Shown here one piece after another: positions 27,301 to 39,765 of a stretch of DNA of 64,000 bases. Made by a program: the position numbers and the translations under genes. The stretch spans positions 12,271,268-12,335,267 of the forward strand of contig BSYO01000024.1 of assembly GCA_033239525.1 (NCBI GenBank), read 5' to 3'. Positions within the stretch are counted from its first letter, which is position 1. Every line of letters begins with the position of its first letter. The stretch comes from Nepenthes gracilis (lineage: Eukaryota; Streptophyta; Magnoliopsida; Caryophyllales; Nepenthaceae). The notes beneath the pieces were generated by a model. That model was not told the DNA's origin and did not search any database. It was given only the letters and a program-made list of their open reading frames with translations.

Positions 27301-30244
27301 GCTCCAGCAGCTACCTTAGATGCAGCATCGGCCCATACCCTATATGTATATTGTACAAGTCCTAAAAGATTCTTTGCTAACTAGTTTCAGGATAATAAAT
27401 TATTGGGCATCGGTTAATTTGTATGAAAAATCCACATGCCAATGCAGTAGCCATTTGGCCAACAAATATCAAATACAAACCTCTTCAATCCATAATTGTT
27501 CAGAACATTATTCTCCCTGCATCAACTTAGGATTCCACTGATAAACAAGTGCCTACATGACTTCAAATCTTTTCCATTCTCAATACTGCAGGAATCAATT
27601 TCATAAGTGGCCAAAACTCGCTAACTTCAAATTCACAGTTATGACATCAACTTATATTATATAAGTGAAACTTTAGAATTGATGAAGTTAATAGCATGAA
27701 TGCAGTAGAGCAAATGAGTTCAACATGCGTTGGTGAGACTACACATAAGCCAGAAGATTATATCATTTCAAATATCACAAATTCTAATCATGCACTGTTC
27801 TCCAAGAACCAATCTTCAAATCCACCAACATAGACTAATTCTTTTACATCCTGAATATTGCAGGTACCAAGCACATAAATGGTAAAAACTAACAGTTTGT
27901 AGTACATAAGGACCAGATATCAATGTGTAACAGTTACCCAAAAGGGGCAAAGCTACATTCCAATTTCCAATCATAATAGAAACCGAGGCATTGGATAGAC
28001 GAAACCTCTGGATAGCCAAAGCTAATAGAACAAACTCAATATAGCCAATGAGGTCAACATGCACTCAAGGGATCATAAAATAGATTAGAAGCATTTCAAA
28101 AAGCACGAACCAGGGAAGAGCAAACAGAGTTCAAATCACAGTCCAAACTTAAACAAATGCTATAGGGATGCTCATGGATCGTAGCATCCACAGCATCCGA
28201 AGGTAAATTTTCTACATGTAAACAATATATAAATATGTGTGGTTAAAAAGGGTGGCCTAATGTTTAAGGCTCTCCCTAGATTACAGGCTTTGGAGAAAGA
28301 TTAGACAAATGCAGCCATATCTTTGCATTCCAAATATGTTTGTTTCCATGGTTCATATCCCAAGACTTTCAGGTTATAAAGCATGCTGTTGAGCCAATGC
28401 GGCCCTCTTTCATACAGATATACTCATAAGTTCTCAAACATGTATAAATACATATCTCATACATACATGAGTTGTCATTAAAAAGGCCCTCCACTTGCAA
28501 CAATTAAGGGGGGGAGAAATATTAACAAATGAAAGGAATCATATCATCCATTCAACCATTTCTATATGTAAAAGGCCCATATGTATTATCAGATTTAATG
28601 AATGCCGCAATCAGCATAAATTACTGCAGCCTAAAGCTCAAAATGACAATAGCAACAAGGATATTATGTGGTCATTAAATAAAGCACGACTTCACATTTT
28701 ACTTGAACTGGCAACCTGCTTGGAGCAAATTGAACTATATAGTCACCCTTCACCCACCATTTTGGGAAGAAAAGGGATCTAAAATTTCCTATATTTGAAT
28801 TTGCTAAATTTTTTCACTTAAATTTCAATTTGTAATGATCTTCATAACGATTCTCTATAATTCCTTTATCAGAAAATAAGATCCCTAAAATATCACAGCA
28901 TTGCATAGGACAGCAGTGAAAAGAACTTACAACCTGAGTCCCTCGCATGCTGATATTTGGAGTTTAAACCAAGCATATACATCTTAGAACAATAAAGACA
29001 ATGAGGAAGACAAGGAGCAGAACCAATTCAACATAACAAAAAAAAAAAAAAAGAACCAAAGATACCACGCAGAAGAATTCATGGAAATACCACAGACAGT
29101 TACTTACTGAGCTTTTAGGCATTGAGTGTGTCATGGGTATCAATCGTTTCGATTGCAAAACAGCTAATTCTTCAAAGCGCTGGGTTTGCACAGAGGGCTG
29201 CAGAAAAAGTAAATTGATAGCTTTTAAGATGCATGCCGTTAACCATGTGAAAAGAAACACAATAAATTAGCATACCTGGGAAGCAGTATGAGACCCCGAT
29301 GGAGCCTGTGTTAATGCTTCAGCCATATTAAGGCCACTTGTGATGCTTGCAGTTGTAGCCCCTGACAATGGGGCAGGGGCAGATGGTTGCAGAGAAGGTG
29401 AGGATCCTATGCTGCTGCTTCCAACTCCCATGGGCACTTCAGCAAGAGCTGAAGTCCATCCTTCTCTGCTAATCAAGGCTGATTTCCCAATAGACAAGCT
29501 TTGGGCACCTCTGTTAAAAACAGGTGAAGGAACTCTACTTAGTTCCGGGGTGGAAGGTCTTTCCCCAGATACAAGTGAAGGGAAATCCCTGTTGAATGTC
29601 ACCTTCTTGATTCCAGTAACAATATCACCAACAGAAAGCCCACCATTTCCAATGTCATTATTCTTCCCACTCCTTGAATCAGTAGAAACTCTTTGCTGCA
29701 TTTCCTCACCCTGCATCCTTGGTATCATTGTCTGAGAACGCCTTAAAGTGTCCTCTTCTGTCCTCTCGTATAGCATGCTCCTCAAGGGGTCAGCATATTC
29801 GGCATCCCAGTTGTCAGAAATGTTTAATCTCTTTTTTTCTGTGTCACGTTGATTCCTATTAAAACTGGCATAAGAACGCAAGTAGTTCTTATCATGCTTA
29901 GTTGAACCATTACTGCTGGTAGTTCTTCGAGAATTAGAAAAACTTCGATCTAGAAAAGAAGAATGAGGCGCATCATTCTTATCAATGCTCTTGGATGATC
30001 TATTTCTTTTTGGTAACGCCAAAAGAGGACCATCTACCACAATAAATGCATGGAAAAGTAATTCTCATATCAGAAAAAAAGGGGCTAATTTAACGGTCAG
30101 CAACAAATGCTACATACAAATAATAATATAACAGAAAGCTTCCCATAAGGTACCTGAATGTGATGATGCAAAATGGTGGCTTGAACTGCCACCTCCAGAG
30201 CTTTTCAACCATTCTGGAACTAAACTGGGTTCACTTCTTTCCAT
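24343..30244 (-). CDS. Conserved plant protein with vasculin (GPBP1)-like motif order, five exons
   Basis: Exons on the minus strand: 30244-30154, 30033-29276, 29197-29108, 25655-25014 and 24474-24343. All introns are GT-AG and the phases join to 570 aa. The start MERSEPSLVPEWLKSSG is the form expected for this conserved plant family. The protein is rich in Ser, Asn and Arg and mostly disordered-looking, with conserved islands: VPEWLK (9-14), NRDFPSL (about 180), GWTSALAEVP, GLNMAEAL, SVQTQRFEELA, KTSHSGKLLVLKPERE, RTDFFNSVRKKS and, near the C-terminus, EEEAAFMRSLGW followed by GLTEEEINSF. Animal vasculins, GC-rich promoter-binding transcription regulators, have a VPAWL start, a DFPSL island, a KSEFLK block and a LLKAMGW...LTEDELKEF end in the same order. 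I infer a distant relation; plant function is unknown. Intron 3 is 3.45 kb and carries repeats. Confidence 0.88.
24535..24692 (-). repeat. Au-like SINE relic (copy 1)
   Basis: Within intron 4 of the vasculin-like gene. The plus strand shows the reverse-complement layout of the plant Au SINE: a TTTCCCACATTACGGGC-type block, then GTGGTTTAAGCCTATAAC where the B box (GGTTCGAACCC) sits, then TTTCATGTTATAA, and finally ATTATGCTGAGGATCACC in the tRNA-like head. It is strongly diverged. Confidence 0.45.
24715..24872 (-). repeat. Au-like SINE relic (copy 2)
   Basis: It repeats the plan of the preceding copy in the same orientation: TTTTCCACATTGCAGCC, then GTAGTTTGAACCTATATAAT (B-box position), CTCATGTTAAAAGAGCA, and TGTCTTGCTAAGGAG at the head. 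The two copies lie side by side, so they may be a local duplication or two insertions. Confidence 0.45.
26099..26537. mobile_element. Probable solo LTR in intron 3
   Basis: A 439-bp block starting TGTAGTTTATTTG and ending CTCTCTGACA. The sequence TCAGGA follows the right end (26538) and also precedes the left end (26091-26096), but with two to three extra bases before TG, so the duplication is imperfect. The interior shows the T-rich stretch and the later GTATATACCTAG...GAATGAAATTATG zone typical of small copia-type LTRs. Internal retrotransposon sequence is absent. Confidence 0.45.
28232..28415 (-). repeat. Au-like SINE relic (copy 3)
   Basis: In intron 3 of the vasculin-like gene. The plus strand reads GTGGCCTAATGTTTAAGGC, then a GATTACAGGCTTTGGAGA block, AATGCAGCCATATCTTTGCAT, CATGGTTCATATCCCAAGAC (B-box region), TTTCAGGTTATAAAGCA, and TTGAGCCAATGCGGCCC at the head. 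This is the reverse complement of the plant Au SINE in correct order and is the best preserved of the three copies. Confidence 0.6.
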
Positions 30245-31370
30245 AAAGAGTGTTCAACATGATCATCATATATATATCTATATATCGATAAACCAATACT
30301 CACCTTTATCAAATTGTTCCTCTTCACAGCAGAAGCTTATACCCATCTAACACCAGATCACCTAGTTTACCCTCCCATGAGACGATCTCAAACCAAAAGT
30401 GGTGCATATACCCAAACCCAGCTTTATACCTACCTCTGTTTATCCACTAACACCACTATTTTCTCGCAGATTTCCTCAAATTCCACGTAATTGACTTCTA
30501 ATATCCCACTGAGTTTCCAATCTGCAGCCAGATCTTGGCAATTGCAACCACGGAAGAACTATCCGAAATTTCACAAGAGAGGATATTTCAAATTAATTTG
30601 AACGGTTCTTTTACAATTAGAACTAGGGTTTCCAAAGTACAATCCTATATGCATTAACAGAAGGATCACATGCATAAAACAAGTGCCCAGTGCGACCCAG
30701 CACCATAAAATTTAGAAATGATGTGCCAGAGAGAACAGCACCTCTGAAACGGCTACCCAACCAGAAGCCAAGGGAAGTCAGAGGCGAAAAGAGAGGAAAA
30801 AAGACAAAACGGAAGGGTGCTACGCCATCTTTGAAAGATGATGGATTTGCAGAATAGAAAGAGCACTCTTATAAGACCCCCATCTCTCAGCCGAAAAAGA
30901 AAAACTGGAAGTGATTTGCTTCAAGCATATAACAACGATAATTCAAACAGTAAAATAAGCGAAAAGAGATTTATACCAAATGCTCCATAAAAACCCCAGA
31001 AGCCAACCTTCAATCGAATAAGATCTCTGATTTCCAAGAAAGATATTGAAACCCTAATTATATGCCAAAAATGCCAAATGCTTTAAGCTCTGAACCTAAC
31101 AACGTCATACGAAGTCGAAGCGAAAACAGAAGATATAATAGAGGGGTAGTTAGAAACCCTACCTCTAATTAATTCGATCAAATACAAAAAGCATTTGGTA
31201 CTGCGGCCACAATCAAAACCATAACGGTTGATAACCGCCAAAAGTATTAAGTTATCAAGAATAGAGATAACGGATTAGGGAGCGAATGGAAGCTGAAATT
31301 AGGGTTTTAACTCAGGGAGAGCGCGAGGGAGAAGATATAATTCGCAGTTTTGGAACCGAAACAAAGCGCA
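30245..31370 (-). promoter_or_regulatory. 5' leader and promoter of the vasculin-like gene
   Basis: The DNA upstream of the start codon stays less AT-rich than intergenic DNA up to about 31370, fitting a leader that may contain an intron. A telo-box-like AAACCCTAA lies on the minus strand at about 31296-31304 inside a CT-rich stretch, a common arrangement near plant transcription starts. The exact start site and leader introns cannot be fixed without transcripts. Confidence 0.45.
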
Positions 31371-31379
31371 TGAACAACC

Positions 31380-34300
31380 ACCTTGTTTGATTTTGTTATT
31401 TTAGCATTCATGTTTATTCCGTACCTTCAGAATTTATTTTTTTATATAAAATTTATTTTAATTTTCCCTTTTATTTTAACTTTCCCTTTTATTTTTATTT
31501 TTTATTTTTAATGAACTTATATATTAAAAAATGAATTAATAATATATTATAATTAAGTAAAAGCAAACGGTTGATACCATCATTTATTGAAGATAATAAC
31601 CAAATTGTTTCACCCCAATTTCACCAAAAATAAAAGCATTGTCCCAATAATTGAATTAACAGCTGAGCACAAATTAGGTTGTTCATAATTTTAATAATTT
31701 TTATTTGTCAAAATATTATTTATTTAAAATTAAATAAAATACTATAAATAAATAAAGTGTTGAGAAAGAAAAAAATTAATAACATATTAATACTGGTTTA
31801 AAAATATTTAATATTCAATCCTTAAATCATATTCAAATCTACTAAATTAATATTATTATTGTTTTGATCGAATCTATTTATTATCGCTAAAAATTATATC
31901 AGATAGCTGGTAAGTTTAAAAATATAAATTATATATTTCTAAAAATTTTACCAAGAGATAAAATTTTAAAAATTATATTTATAGCGGATTATATTTACTG
32001 TTCTGACAATATTTGTTTGCTATTTTTTAAAAAAACATTATATCAAATAGTTTATAAGCCTAAAAAATATAAATCATATATTTATGAGAATCTTTTCAAG
32101 TCTACTTTAGTTTGAAATTTAAGTCAAATTTAAATTAATTTTATATAATAAGATATGTGCAAAATACCACAATATTATCAATTTGAATTTTTAGTAATCA
32201 ATGTCTATAGATTGTCCAATTTTAAAGAATTATTATCTAAAAATATAAATTTAAATTTTTATATAATATATCCACAAAAACTTAATTATATCTAATTTCT
32301 ATGAAAAATATTTTTCAAATTTTAGATTTTTTTAGCAACTTCTACTAAATTTATTCTGTAATATATATAGATCATGGATTTATAATTTTAGTGTGCTTCT
32401 TTCAAAAATAAATAAATAAAAATTTTTAAATAGATGAATAAAGCTATAATATTCACATGAATTTGATTAAATTTTTAATAGTTTTAGAAGAAATTTTACA
32501 TTACTTTAGAATATTTTAAAAGCAATTATTGTATATACATGTAGCTAGTTAATTAAGTCCTAAAGTATATGTATTTGGAACATTCATATTGTATGTGATA
32601 CATAATTCGTATTTGTATGTTTAGGACTTGCATTTTAATCAAGTAGTTATAAAGTATTTCTTTTTACTATGATAAATATGTCATAATTTATAATAAATTG
32701 TATCATATATTGTTATAATTTTTAGATTATTATTTTTTCTATTAATTTGCTTGATTTTCATAGATATTATGCGTCAGTATTAAATTGGTTTTGAGTTAAT
32801 CTGTATGTAAAAATTGATTTTTATTAGTAAATTTACTTTTGCTAATTTAAGAAGTACAAAATTTTTTTAAAAGATTATTTAACTCCTAAACTTTTTATTC
32901 ATTGCTAATGTTTGTATAATTTTATTTTACATCTGGATTTTATAATTGATATTGGTAATATTTTATACGTTAAATTATCAATTCGTGTTTGAACATTTAT
33001 AATCAAATATCCTTTATGTGTATTCAATATTTATATATTTTATTATTGTCTAAACTCTAATTAATTAGGGGTACCTATATTTAGATTACAAGATTTTTCT
33101 AATAAAATCACCATAATACCTTCTTAATTCCCCATCCCTCCTTCTATATCTTTCTTAAGTTCCCACTTGTCTGCCTTTTGATGATCCTTTATGCTATGTT
33201 TGATTATTAAAATAAAGTAATATAATAATTAAAATAACTATTTTAGATAATGATATAATGTAAAAATAGGGTTCATAATTACTATTTTATTAGTTAATTA
33301 ATCACTTTAGATAGATAATATTAATTTAGACATTCATTTTTTAGTATTTAATGTGTAATGATAGTAAGAAATATAACTAGAAAATTCATATGGCATATCT
33401 TTTTATTCTTACTTTAAAAAATATTTCACTGTATATAGAAAATATCAATCATTATCTTATCCTTAAACTATACTATTACCTTTGTTATCGTTCTCTTTAG
33501 TTTCAAAATCAATTTTGTCACCATTTTCGTATCTGTCTTTGAATTCTTTGTAATACCTGTTATATTTGACTTCATAGTCCTAGCGTTCTTTATGCTTGAT
33601 TCTTATTTGCAGTTCATACTTGACAGAATAATCGTTTCTAATTTTGATCTCAATGTAGTATTTGTTAAAATTTACTTATTGATGTCATTATAGGAACCAT
33701 CATTTATACTTTTAAAATCTTTAATATGTCATTCATTAAGATAATTAGTCTTTTATAATTGTATTATTCATTGAAGGGATTGACATTTTTATAATTATAC
33801 TGATAATTGAATGAAATGTCGCAATTGCATTGCTCATTAAATGGGGGCAAAAATAGATAAGGATATGAGATAACGATTATTCATTGAAGGGATTGCCATT
33901 TTTATAATTATACTGATAATCAAACGAAGTGTCGCAATGGCATTGCTCATTGAATGAGGGGGAGAAAAAGACAAGGATATGAGATAATAATAAATATAAA
34001 AAATATTATAAAATAATTATTTTTTAATAACTAAAAATAAAAAAATGTATAATTGGTCTTTTTATTTATTATTTAAAAATAATAATAAATTTTTTAAAAA
34101 TAATTATTTCTATCTGCAAAATAATTATTTTTAACTAATAATATTTAAAATTTTTAAAAATTATCTAAGTAAAAAAAAATTAACTATTGGGTTAAATATT
34201 TAACAAATATTAATATTATAAAAATCTATAAAAAATAATATATATAATGATTTATATCTTAATTTTTTACAATTAAATTTTTATTCAATATTGGAGATAT

Positions 34301-34580
34301 GTATGCCCCCTAAATCCCCCAAAAGTCTTAAGCTGAGCTCTTATATTTTCTAATTTGAATTCTACATATAGCAAGTTAAACATACAAGACTTTCTCATTG
34401 ACTTACTAATCTGTTAGCCAAATCAAAATCGTACACTACAAGGTTAATAGGAAAAATGAAGAAAAAAAAATTATCTTAAAAAATCTTCATAGAAATTAAA
34501 TTATCTAAACGAGTTTTTAACATTTTACAAACATTGAGATATTTAATTCAATAGGGCCCACACATTGGGCCCTTAATAAG
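31380..34580. other. AT-rich intergenic DNA
   Basis: About 3.2 kb between two divergently transcribed genes. No coding similarity was found on either strand. The only clear internal structure is the 113-bp tandem duplication at 33763-33988. Confidence 0.6.
33763..33988. repeat. 113-bp tandem duplication
   Basis: The unit starting ATTATTCATTGAAGGGATTG at 33763 is repeated from 33876. Both copies share TTTTTATAATTATACTGATA, GTCGCAAT, GCATTGCTCATT and AGGATATGAGATAA in order, with scattered substitutions. Two copies only; no coding potential. Confidence 0.8.
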
Positions 34581-34584
34581 ATTT

Positions 34585-34863
34585 GGGGATCCTGCTTCTC
34601 CCTCCATGGCTATTGGATTTTAATCCAATGGCTAAGATTTAAAATAATAAAAAATATTAAATATAATTATATTTTTAAATTTTTTTATAATATTAATATT
34701 TATTAAATATTAAATTAAAAATTAAAAATATTTTTTAAAAAAATAATTTTTTTGATATTATTATATAATATTTAAATTTCAATCATTGGATATTTTTCAA
34801 TTCAATAGTTGAAAATGAAAAAGTAGGATCCTGCTTCTCCTTGAGAGAAGTAGGACCCCCTAA
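34585..34863. mobile_element. Possible MITE with GGGGATCCTGCTTCTCC termini
   Basis: The left end GGGGATCCTGCTTCTCC (34585) pairs, as an inverted repeat, with GAGAGAAGTAGGACCCCC at the right end. Inside, a left ATTGGATTTTAATCCAATGG motif and a right CAATCATTGGATATT motif flank an almost pure A/T core. The right end carries an extra GGATCCTGCTTCTCC copy, so it can form its own hairpin. No transposase and no certain target-site duplication were seen. Confidence 0.45.
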
Positions 34864-35149
34864 CCCCCCCTAATATTTGCTTCTTCCTAAAAAATAGAGA
34901 ATTTGATATATAAAACACTTGTTTTGTGTATAAGATTAAAGGTATGAAGAATGGTCAGATAATTTTTTTTTATTAAATTATATATAATTTTATTTTATAT
35001 TAAATAAGTAGTCCAATTACAATAATTTTTGACTGACTTTAAAAGCCCAATTATACAAATATTTAGGTAGTTTCCTGGCCCAACCAGTGAACTTCTCCTG
35101 TTGGGCCTGGGCTTATGGGCCAGGAAAAGGCCCACAAACAAAGGAAGAG

Positions 35150-35442
35150 GAAGATTCCTAGTAAATCCGATTCTGATTTGCCTCCCTCAATTGTCGCTCT
35201 GCCCACCATCTTTCTCTCTCCTCAGAAAATGGCGTAAGAGTGACGACAGTCGGTTTCTCCACGCTAGCCAATAAAGCTCGGAATCCGCTGCGCAAACGCA
35301 ACCAGCCATCTCTCGAACGTGAGCGAAGATCGCGCTTCCTGTAACTCTGCACGTTCCCTGCTCTCCGCTCTCCTCTCTGTTTCTCCCTCCCTCTCTCTCT
35401 TTCCGAACTTCCTCCGCTTTCGTCGATTGACGTGAGGATCAG
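35150..35442 (+). promoter_or_regulatory. Probable 5' untranslated exon of the DUF1644 gene
   Basis: A GC- and CT-rich island (CTCTCTCC, CCCTCCCTCTCTCTC) stands out from AT-rich flanks and ends at a good donor, GATCAG|GTGCTTCTC (donor at 35443). A telo-box complement (TAGGGTTT) follows at about 35479. The only downstream plus-strand coding exon I can recognise starts just after an acceptor at 41993, so the simplest model is a leader exon with a 6.5-kb intron. It could instead belong to an unrecognised transcript. Confidence 0.5.
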
Positions 35443-38400
35443 GTGCTTCTCGTTTCCATTATTCTCGCGTGGAATCTCTAGGGTTTGATCTTTCCCTTTG
35501 AGTTCCGCCTCTTATTAGTTTACTAGGGCTTGCTAGCATTGAGTATGCATTTTGCTGGCTATTTGTACTAATTGATATTTGAATGTTTGATAGATTTCGC
35601 GCTTTATTTTGATTCGCACATATCGCTTACGTTTTGTATTTTTTTTTCTACATGTTATTTTTTCTTTGCACGCGGCTTGATCCGTTAAATGACCTGTAGT
35701 GATTGGTTTCTGTATTTTTTTAATGTTCGAAACTTTATGTCTGTTTCAAGAGAGCAAATGCATAGTTCTTGGTGGAAGCGGCAGTTGAAGTATTCTTACA
35801 ATTGAATTGTAGTTCTTTTTTTTTTATTTAAATTTGTTTATTTACTTTGTTTCTCAAAATTATTTACAAGGTGATTGGACTGACGGAATTGGAGCGAAAA
35901 GCAGGTAAGTAAAAAGAATGTAAGTGAAAAGGAGGGAAATGGGAGTAAATAAATTTCATTGTATTGTTTAGATGTCTCATTTGAAAAATGAGGTAATTTT
36001 ATTTTTCTTATTCTGACATATGGATAATAAATAAGTAACAGTGATATTATTAGGGGTAATTTAACCATTATGTCCTTATAAAATGTTTAATGTCCGCTAC
36101 ACCATTCTCCTCTTCATTTTTTTGCTTCCATTGCCAGCACCACTGCCTCCACTTCATTAACAAAATCCCTGGTACCTTGGGTTGTCATCGACATAATCTG
36201 GATAAAAATACTCCTTGAATATTGTTAAAAGAGAAATATACCTTTTTGGTTATGGCACTTATCAAGATATTATCAATTATATTTATTTTGGTGATACTTT
36301 ATCAAATAATAATTAGCTATTGATGACATTCCTTTAAGAATAACACTGACATTAAATATCTAATTAAGTTGTTAAAAAAGAACATTAATAAAAAATCACT
36401 TTTATGACAAAAGTCATAAAAAAAGGAAAAAATATAAAGATTCTTAACTTTCAACCTTTTGTTTTCAATTTTATGCTCAATTTTTATTATTACACTATAT
36501 TTTATACCAGTAAGGGTAACATTTTTTTGGTCAAATTGATCATGTTTTAAGTCATATGATAGTATACATGTCAAAAAACTTTAAAAAGTATAAAATTTTT
36601 TAACATAAGAATAAAGTTAATGAAAGATTTTATATATGATGTAATTAATATTCAACTTTTTTGAATTTTGAAAAAATTAGGATAAACTATAAAAGTTAAA
36701 ATATTTACGATTTATTTAGTAATTATAAAAAAGAGATTTGAAAAATAAATAAAACGCTTAAATCACTCAGGAAATCTAACGCCAGTAGAAATATTTAAAA
36801 TTGAGAGGTGTATAGATGATGATAATACTGCCATTTGTTCCTTGTATTTCCACATAGAATATTCCATATTGATCATCTTCACCTTATAATCACCCATTAT
36901 CCTAATGTACGGGAATTTTACCCAAAAGAAAGAAAGAAAAATTTAGCAAATTAAATAGTTCCAATGATAAGAAAAACAAAATCTTTTTTTCTAGGATTTC
37001 AGTTTCATCAAGTCTATCTCGTGGAGGTTGCTTGGAGAAACATTTTTTTGCTTTTCAGGATAACTTTGTAGTTTCATCTCTTACATATATTCTTTCCTTT
37101 CATTTCCCTTCATTACCCTCCAATTAGGTAATTTTCATTACCCTTCAATGTGCAAAATGTAAATACAATTTAATTTGAACACTTTTATTTTCCTCTCTTT
37201 TTTCTCATGCATTTTCACCCCCTTTCAAGTGAAATATATTTTACTTTCAATTTACTCAGTTTTCCTTCATTATTTTCAGAACAAACAGACATTAGAATCC
37301 ATAATATACATTCCTTCACAAGTAGAAGTAGGTGTTAAAATTTGACCACTTTTTAAAGTAAGAAAATAGCAGAATGTAATGGCATAGGATCAAGAAATGA
37401 ATGCTAGTGTTTTAAGTTAATGTCTTCTACTAGTAAATGATTCTAGTAAGAGCTTGTTTTATTATTGCCTGAGTATTTATGCTATCATCAGTGTCTGCAT
37501 GCAGATGTATGACCTATCTGGCAGGGTGGACTGTGGTTGGTTTTTTTGTTAGGTGAAAATAAAACCTCTTGTTATGGCTGCTTCTATCGTGGAGACACTC
37601 CTTCCTGGTGAGCATATTGCTTGCTGCTCCACATGACTTTTTGTTCCTTTAGCTGTTCAGTAAACAGACCCTTCCTCTTGAATCGAAAATCGGATTGACT
37701 TACAGATTCTAGCCATAGCATGCCACGTGTTGTGGAGCATGATCTTTGAAACCTTTTCCACTAGAAGTGTCGAGGATCTTGATTAGTTTAATGAACATGT
37801 GATTTGTTACTTGTTCTTTTTCAGGACTTAGCTTTTTATTTCCATCTTCCCCCCTCCTAAAGTGCCCATCTGGGCTCTTCGACCTATCCAGAAGTTATGA
37901 ATTGATATGAGTGATGCATGCCTGACTTAGACTTAAGGTTACAGCAGTGTGATTGACATTTTGTGCTTTTGATTGCTTTTTTCATAATTTATCAGGCATA
38001 AGCTTCCTCAGAGGTTACTTTTGTTTTTTTCCCAGTCTACCTTAAATTTTGGAAGCTATAATGTGGTGAATTCTCCTGTCCTAATGTGTGATGAAGGATT
38101 GTAACCCACCCTGAGAAAAATATTGGAATCTGTCATTGATTACCTGATAGTTATTCCATTTGGTCCATTTCTAGGACAAGGGCTTCGTATTAGTTTGTTT
38201 TCTGTACATCTTATTTTCTGTGGGCCTGTAGCTTAGTTGTATAACATTTCAACATCCCCCTGGGTATGCACAAATGATTATTTTCAATGCGACAACAATG
38301 AGAACAAAAATCAGAATTCATTCCTATCAGAGAAGTGACATCATCAAAAGTTGATCTTGTTGTCTTATATTGTCTGATACATGGGCAAATATTTTCTTCT

Positions 38401-39244
38401 TGTATATGAATTGTACAAAGCAATCAGTTTCTTGCTGGATATAAAAAAGATATGTTTGCATCAGAAGCTTAGGTGAGTTTTGTTCCTCTGTTTTCTGCTG
38501 TCAACATTTTAAAATTTTTCGATAGGCCTTCTACCAATGCTTAAGATGTTGAGTTCAGTTCTTTGTGTTTTTCTCCTTCAGGGTTCAACTAAAAATTGTA
38601 TTGTCAGAAAAAGAAGAATGGTTCTCTCTTGCCATAATCAGGCTGTAATCATGATATCTCGCAATATCACCATTTCATTTCACATCTTCCCAGTCAAATG
38701 AATTATGCTGCCTATTTCTGAAACTATGATAATTACTGTTTCCAATAGCAGATGCTGTGCTCCATGCCCTTTGGTTTGTACCTTATTTCATTATGGAAAA
38801 TCCTGAAATGTTCTATTTAAAAGACATGAAACACATTCATGTTCCACATGTACATGTAGCATTTTGAAGTACATGTAAAATTTCAGGGTATGTTGAGTAC
38901 ATGTAAACATTAGGGTATTGCTATGAGTTGAGGATTGAAAATGCTGAGTTGGGAGGGGATGGAACATTTCTATATCAGGATGAAATAAACTAAAGTGGGG
39001 GGCAATTAATGGTGTGCAATCTAGTAATTGTTTAGAGTAATTTACCTCTGTTCAAAGTGAGAAATAAAATGAGTGATGTTTGCATATATTTCAGTAATGT
39101 ATGGATCATGCTTTTCTGTTGTTATTAGTATTGAGAAATGACTTCATTATTATCGGGATTAGAAAGATGTTTGAGCAAAGAAAAGTGCTTCTCAAATGTG
39201 GATTGAAGAGAAACATGAGCACCACACAAAATGATTATGCTTAC

Positions 39245-39535
39245 TATAGGTGAAAATATCGGTCGATATTTTAAATATCATCCAATTTGTATTGGTGTCG
39301 AGTTCTTAATGCTGATATTTTTAGATATTGTGATGGTATTGTGATATGTTGTCATATACTCGATATTCTTAATATTTGGCCGATATATCTTTTGATATTT
39401 CTTTGTCAGCAAAACAATTCTTAGATCTTTTTTCTTCTGATATATCGATACTAATAGATATTGTCTGATAAATCTAATATCAATATAACTGTAATAGATA
39501 TCAATATAGTACCCATACAGATATTTTTATCTATG
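39245..39535. mobile_element. hAT-type MITE, 291 bp
   Basis: The termini TATAGGTGAAAATATC and (reverse complement of the right end) CATAGATAAAAATATC are imperfect inverted repeats of the hAT kind. They are flanked by an 8-bp duplication, ATGCTTAC (39237-39244) versus ATGCTCAC (39536-39543), differing at one base. The interior is rich in GATAT/ATATC words. There is no coding capacity, so it depended on a transposase in trans. Confidence 0.7.
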
Positions 39536-39584
39536 ATGCTCACTAATACAAGTGTAAATGTTTAATGAATGATTTCAAACACCA

Positions 39585-39765
39585 AATATGAAGTGTTGCA
39601 GTTTTCTTGTCAGGATAAGATCAGTCTTTTTGTTGACTTAGCTCCCCTTCTTTTCTTAGAGGCTAAACGCCTAATATGAAGTGTTGCAGTTTCCTTCTCA
39701 GCATAATGGATCAGCATTTTTGTTGACTTAGCTCCCCTTCTTTCAACCTCTTCTTAGAGGCTAAG
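39585..39765. repeat. Local tandem duplication, about 90 bp
   Basis: Copies at 39585-39672 and 39673-39765 share AATATGAAGTGTTGCAGTTT, a TTTTTGTTGACTTAGCTCCC block and CTTAGAGGCTAA in order. They differ by substitutions and a small insertion (CAACCTC) in copy 2. Confidence 0.8.

Noticed and set aside
29340..29735. 131-codon plus-strand frame
   Set aside because: It is antisense to exon 2 of the vasculin-like gene, whose own frame is phase-consistent across five exons.
35860..37290. Possible large inverted-repeat element (TTTGTTTCTCAAAATTA-like left end versus a TGTTTGTTCTGAAAATAATG-like right end)
   Set aside because: Similarity of the ends is weak, no target-site duplication was found, and the AT-rich composition makes such matches likely by chance.
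38220..38275. tRNA-like start (GGGCCTGTAGCTTAGTTGT)
   Set aside because: An A-box-like match only. No B box at the right distance, no cloverleaf and no acceptor stem.
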